Shown piece after piece: positions 63,825 through 64,000 of a stretch of DNA of 64,000 bases. Origin of the DNA: Parastagonospora avenae f. sp. tritici 18332-5 (taxonomy: Eukaryota > Ascomycota > Dothideomycetes > Pleosporales > Phaeosphaeriaceae). The position numbers and the translations under genes are program-made. The DNA lies in NCBI GenBank assembly GCA_022559985.1, contig JAFJTR010000088.1:1-64000 (forward strand), given 5' to 3'. Numbering within the stretch: position 1 is the stretch's first letter; each line of letters begins with the position of its first letter. The notes below the pieces were generated by a model. That model was not told where the DNA came from. It saw only the letters and a program-made list of their open reading frames with translations, and searched no databases.

Positions 63825-64000
63825 ATGGCTACCCTGTGGATCTTACCCCCTGAGCTCCTCGAGATAATGCTTCGTCTTCTGGGCAGCATCGACGATGTAC
63901 ACAACATGGGCCGAACGTGCAAGAAGGCCTACGATCTCCTTCAACGACCGACAACATACGTCAAAATCATGAGATCGGTCATCGGACGTGCTCCACAGCA
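63825..64000 (+). CDS. F-box protein, 3' end outside the window
   Basis: The ATG at 63825 opens LPPELLEIMLRLLGSIDDVH and NMGRTCKKAYDLL, an F-box with the usual LPxELL...I and CK..Y positions. F-box proteins link substrates to SCF ubiquitin ligases through Skp1. Only 58 complete codons are visible, so the substrate-binding part and total length cannot be seen. No stop or splice site occurs before the end of the window. Confidence 0.75.
   Translation, partial: MATLWILPPELLEIMLRLLGSIDDVHNMGRTCKKAYDLLQRPTTYVKIMRSVIGRAPQ

Overview
This window looks like a chromosomal segment of a filamentous ascomycete (Pezizomycotina; Dothideomycetes is my best guess, at low confidence). The protein-coding genes are split by short spliceosomal introns, mostly 42 to 65 nt, with GTRNGT donors, CTAAC/CTGAC-type branch points and YAG acceptors. 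The content is typical of such a genome: a HET-domain protein, a CFEM protein, GPI-anchored secreted proteins, a CHORD/CS protein, an NRC2-type kinase, Rtt107/Brc1, Mre11 and a DASH subunit. Exon structures were read by eye from reading frame, splice consensus and protein family expectation; exon coordinates are given in each entry.

Layout. 1-8.4 kb: a 5'-truncated HET gene, ESCRT-II VPS25, a six-BRCT Rtt107/Brc1 homologue, and an alpha/beta hydrolase ending in SKL. 8.4-10.2 kb: gene-free DNA with a diverged ~126-bp tandem repeat. 10.2-16 kb: MDM1-type PXA/RGS/PX sorting nexin and splicing factor PRP46. 16-27 kb: an accessory-looking stretch with a CFEM protein, two broken neighbouring paralogues of an LPxELxxxIYxY family, a repeated 66-bp coding-like relic, a zinc-finger gene with a peculiar intron array, and low-coding DNA. 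27-41 kb: a GPI-type secreted protein, kynurenine formamidase, stomatin-like protein, a small 2EXR/F-box-like gene with an in-frame stop, a small Pro/Ala-rich protein with an apparent frameshift, a Cys-rich secreted protein, an HpcH/HpaI aldolase, a glutaredoxin-like protein, a CHORD/CS co-chaperone, an SDR, an epimerase and an epoxide hydrolase. 42-64 kb: mostly housekeeping genes: taspase-like threonine aspartase, ARP3, TRM2, mitoribosomal uS5m, DAD3, an NRC2/Fpk-type kinase, a large protein of unknown function, MRE11, mitoribosomal uS19m, TAF10 and the start of an F-box gene.

The genes do not form one pathway or cluster. Adjacent pairs are often divergent with short shared promoters (TRM2/uS5m, MRE11/uS19m) or convergent (uS19m/TAF10, uS5m/DAD3, epimerase/epoxide hydrolase). 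I found no CRISPR array, rRNA, convincing tRNA or intact transposon. I did not find a convincing new multi-gene system. The most unusual features are the decayed gene pair with its repeated relic (19-23.4 kb), three successive phase-1 introns sharing the same 3' end (23.6-24.0 kb), and apparent single frame lesions in otherwise well-formed genes.
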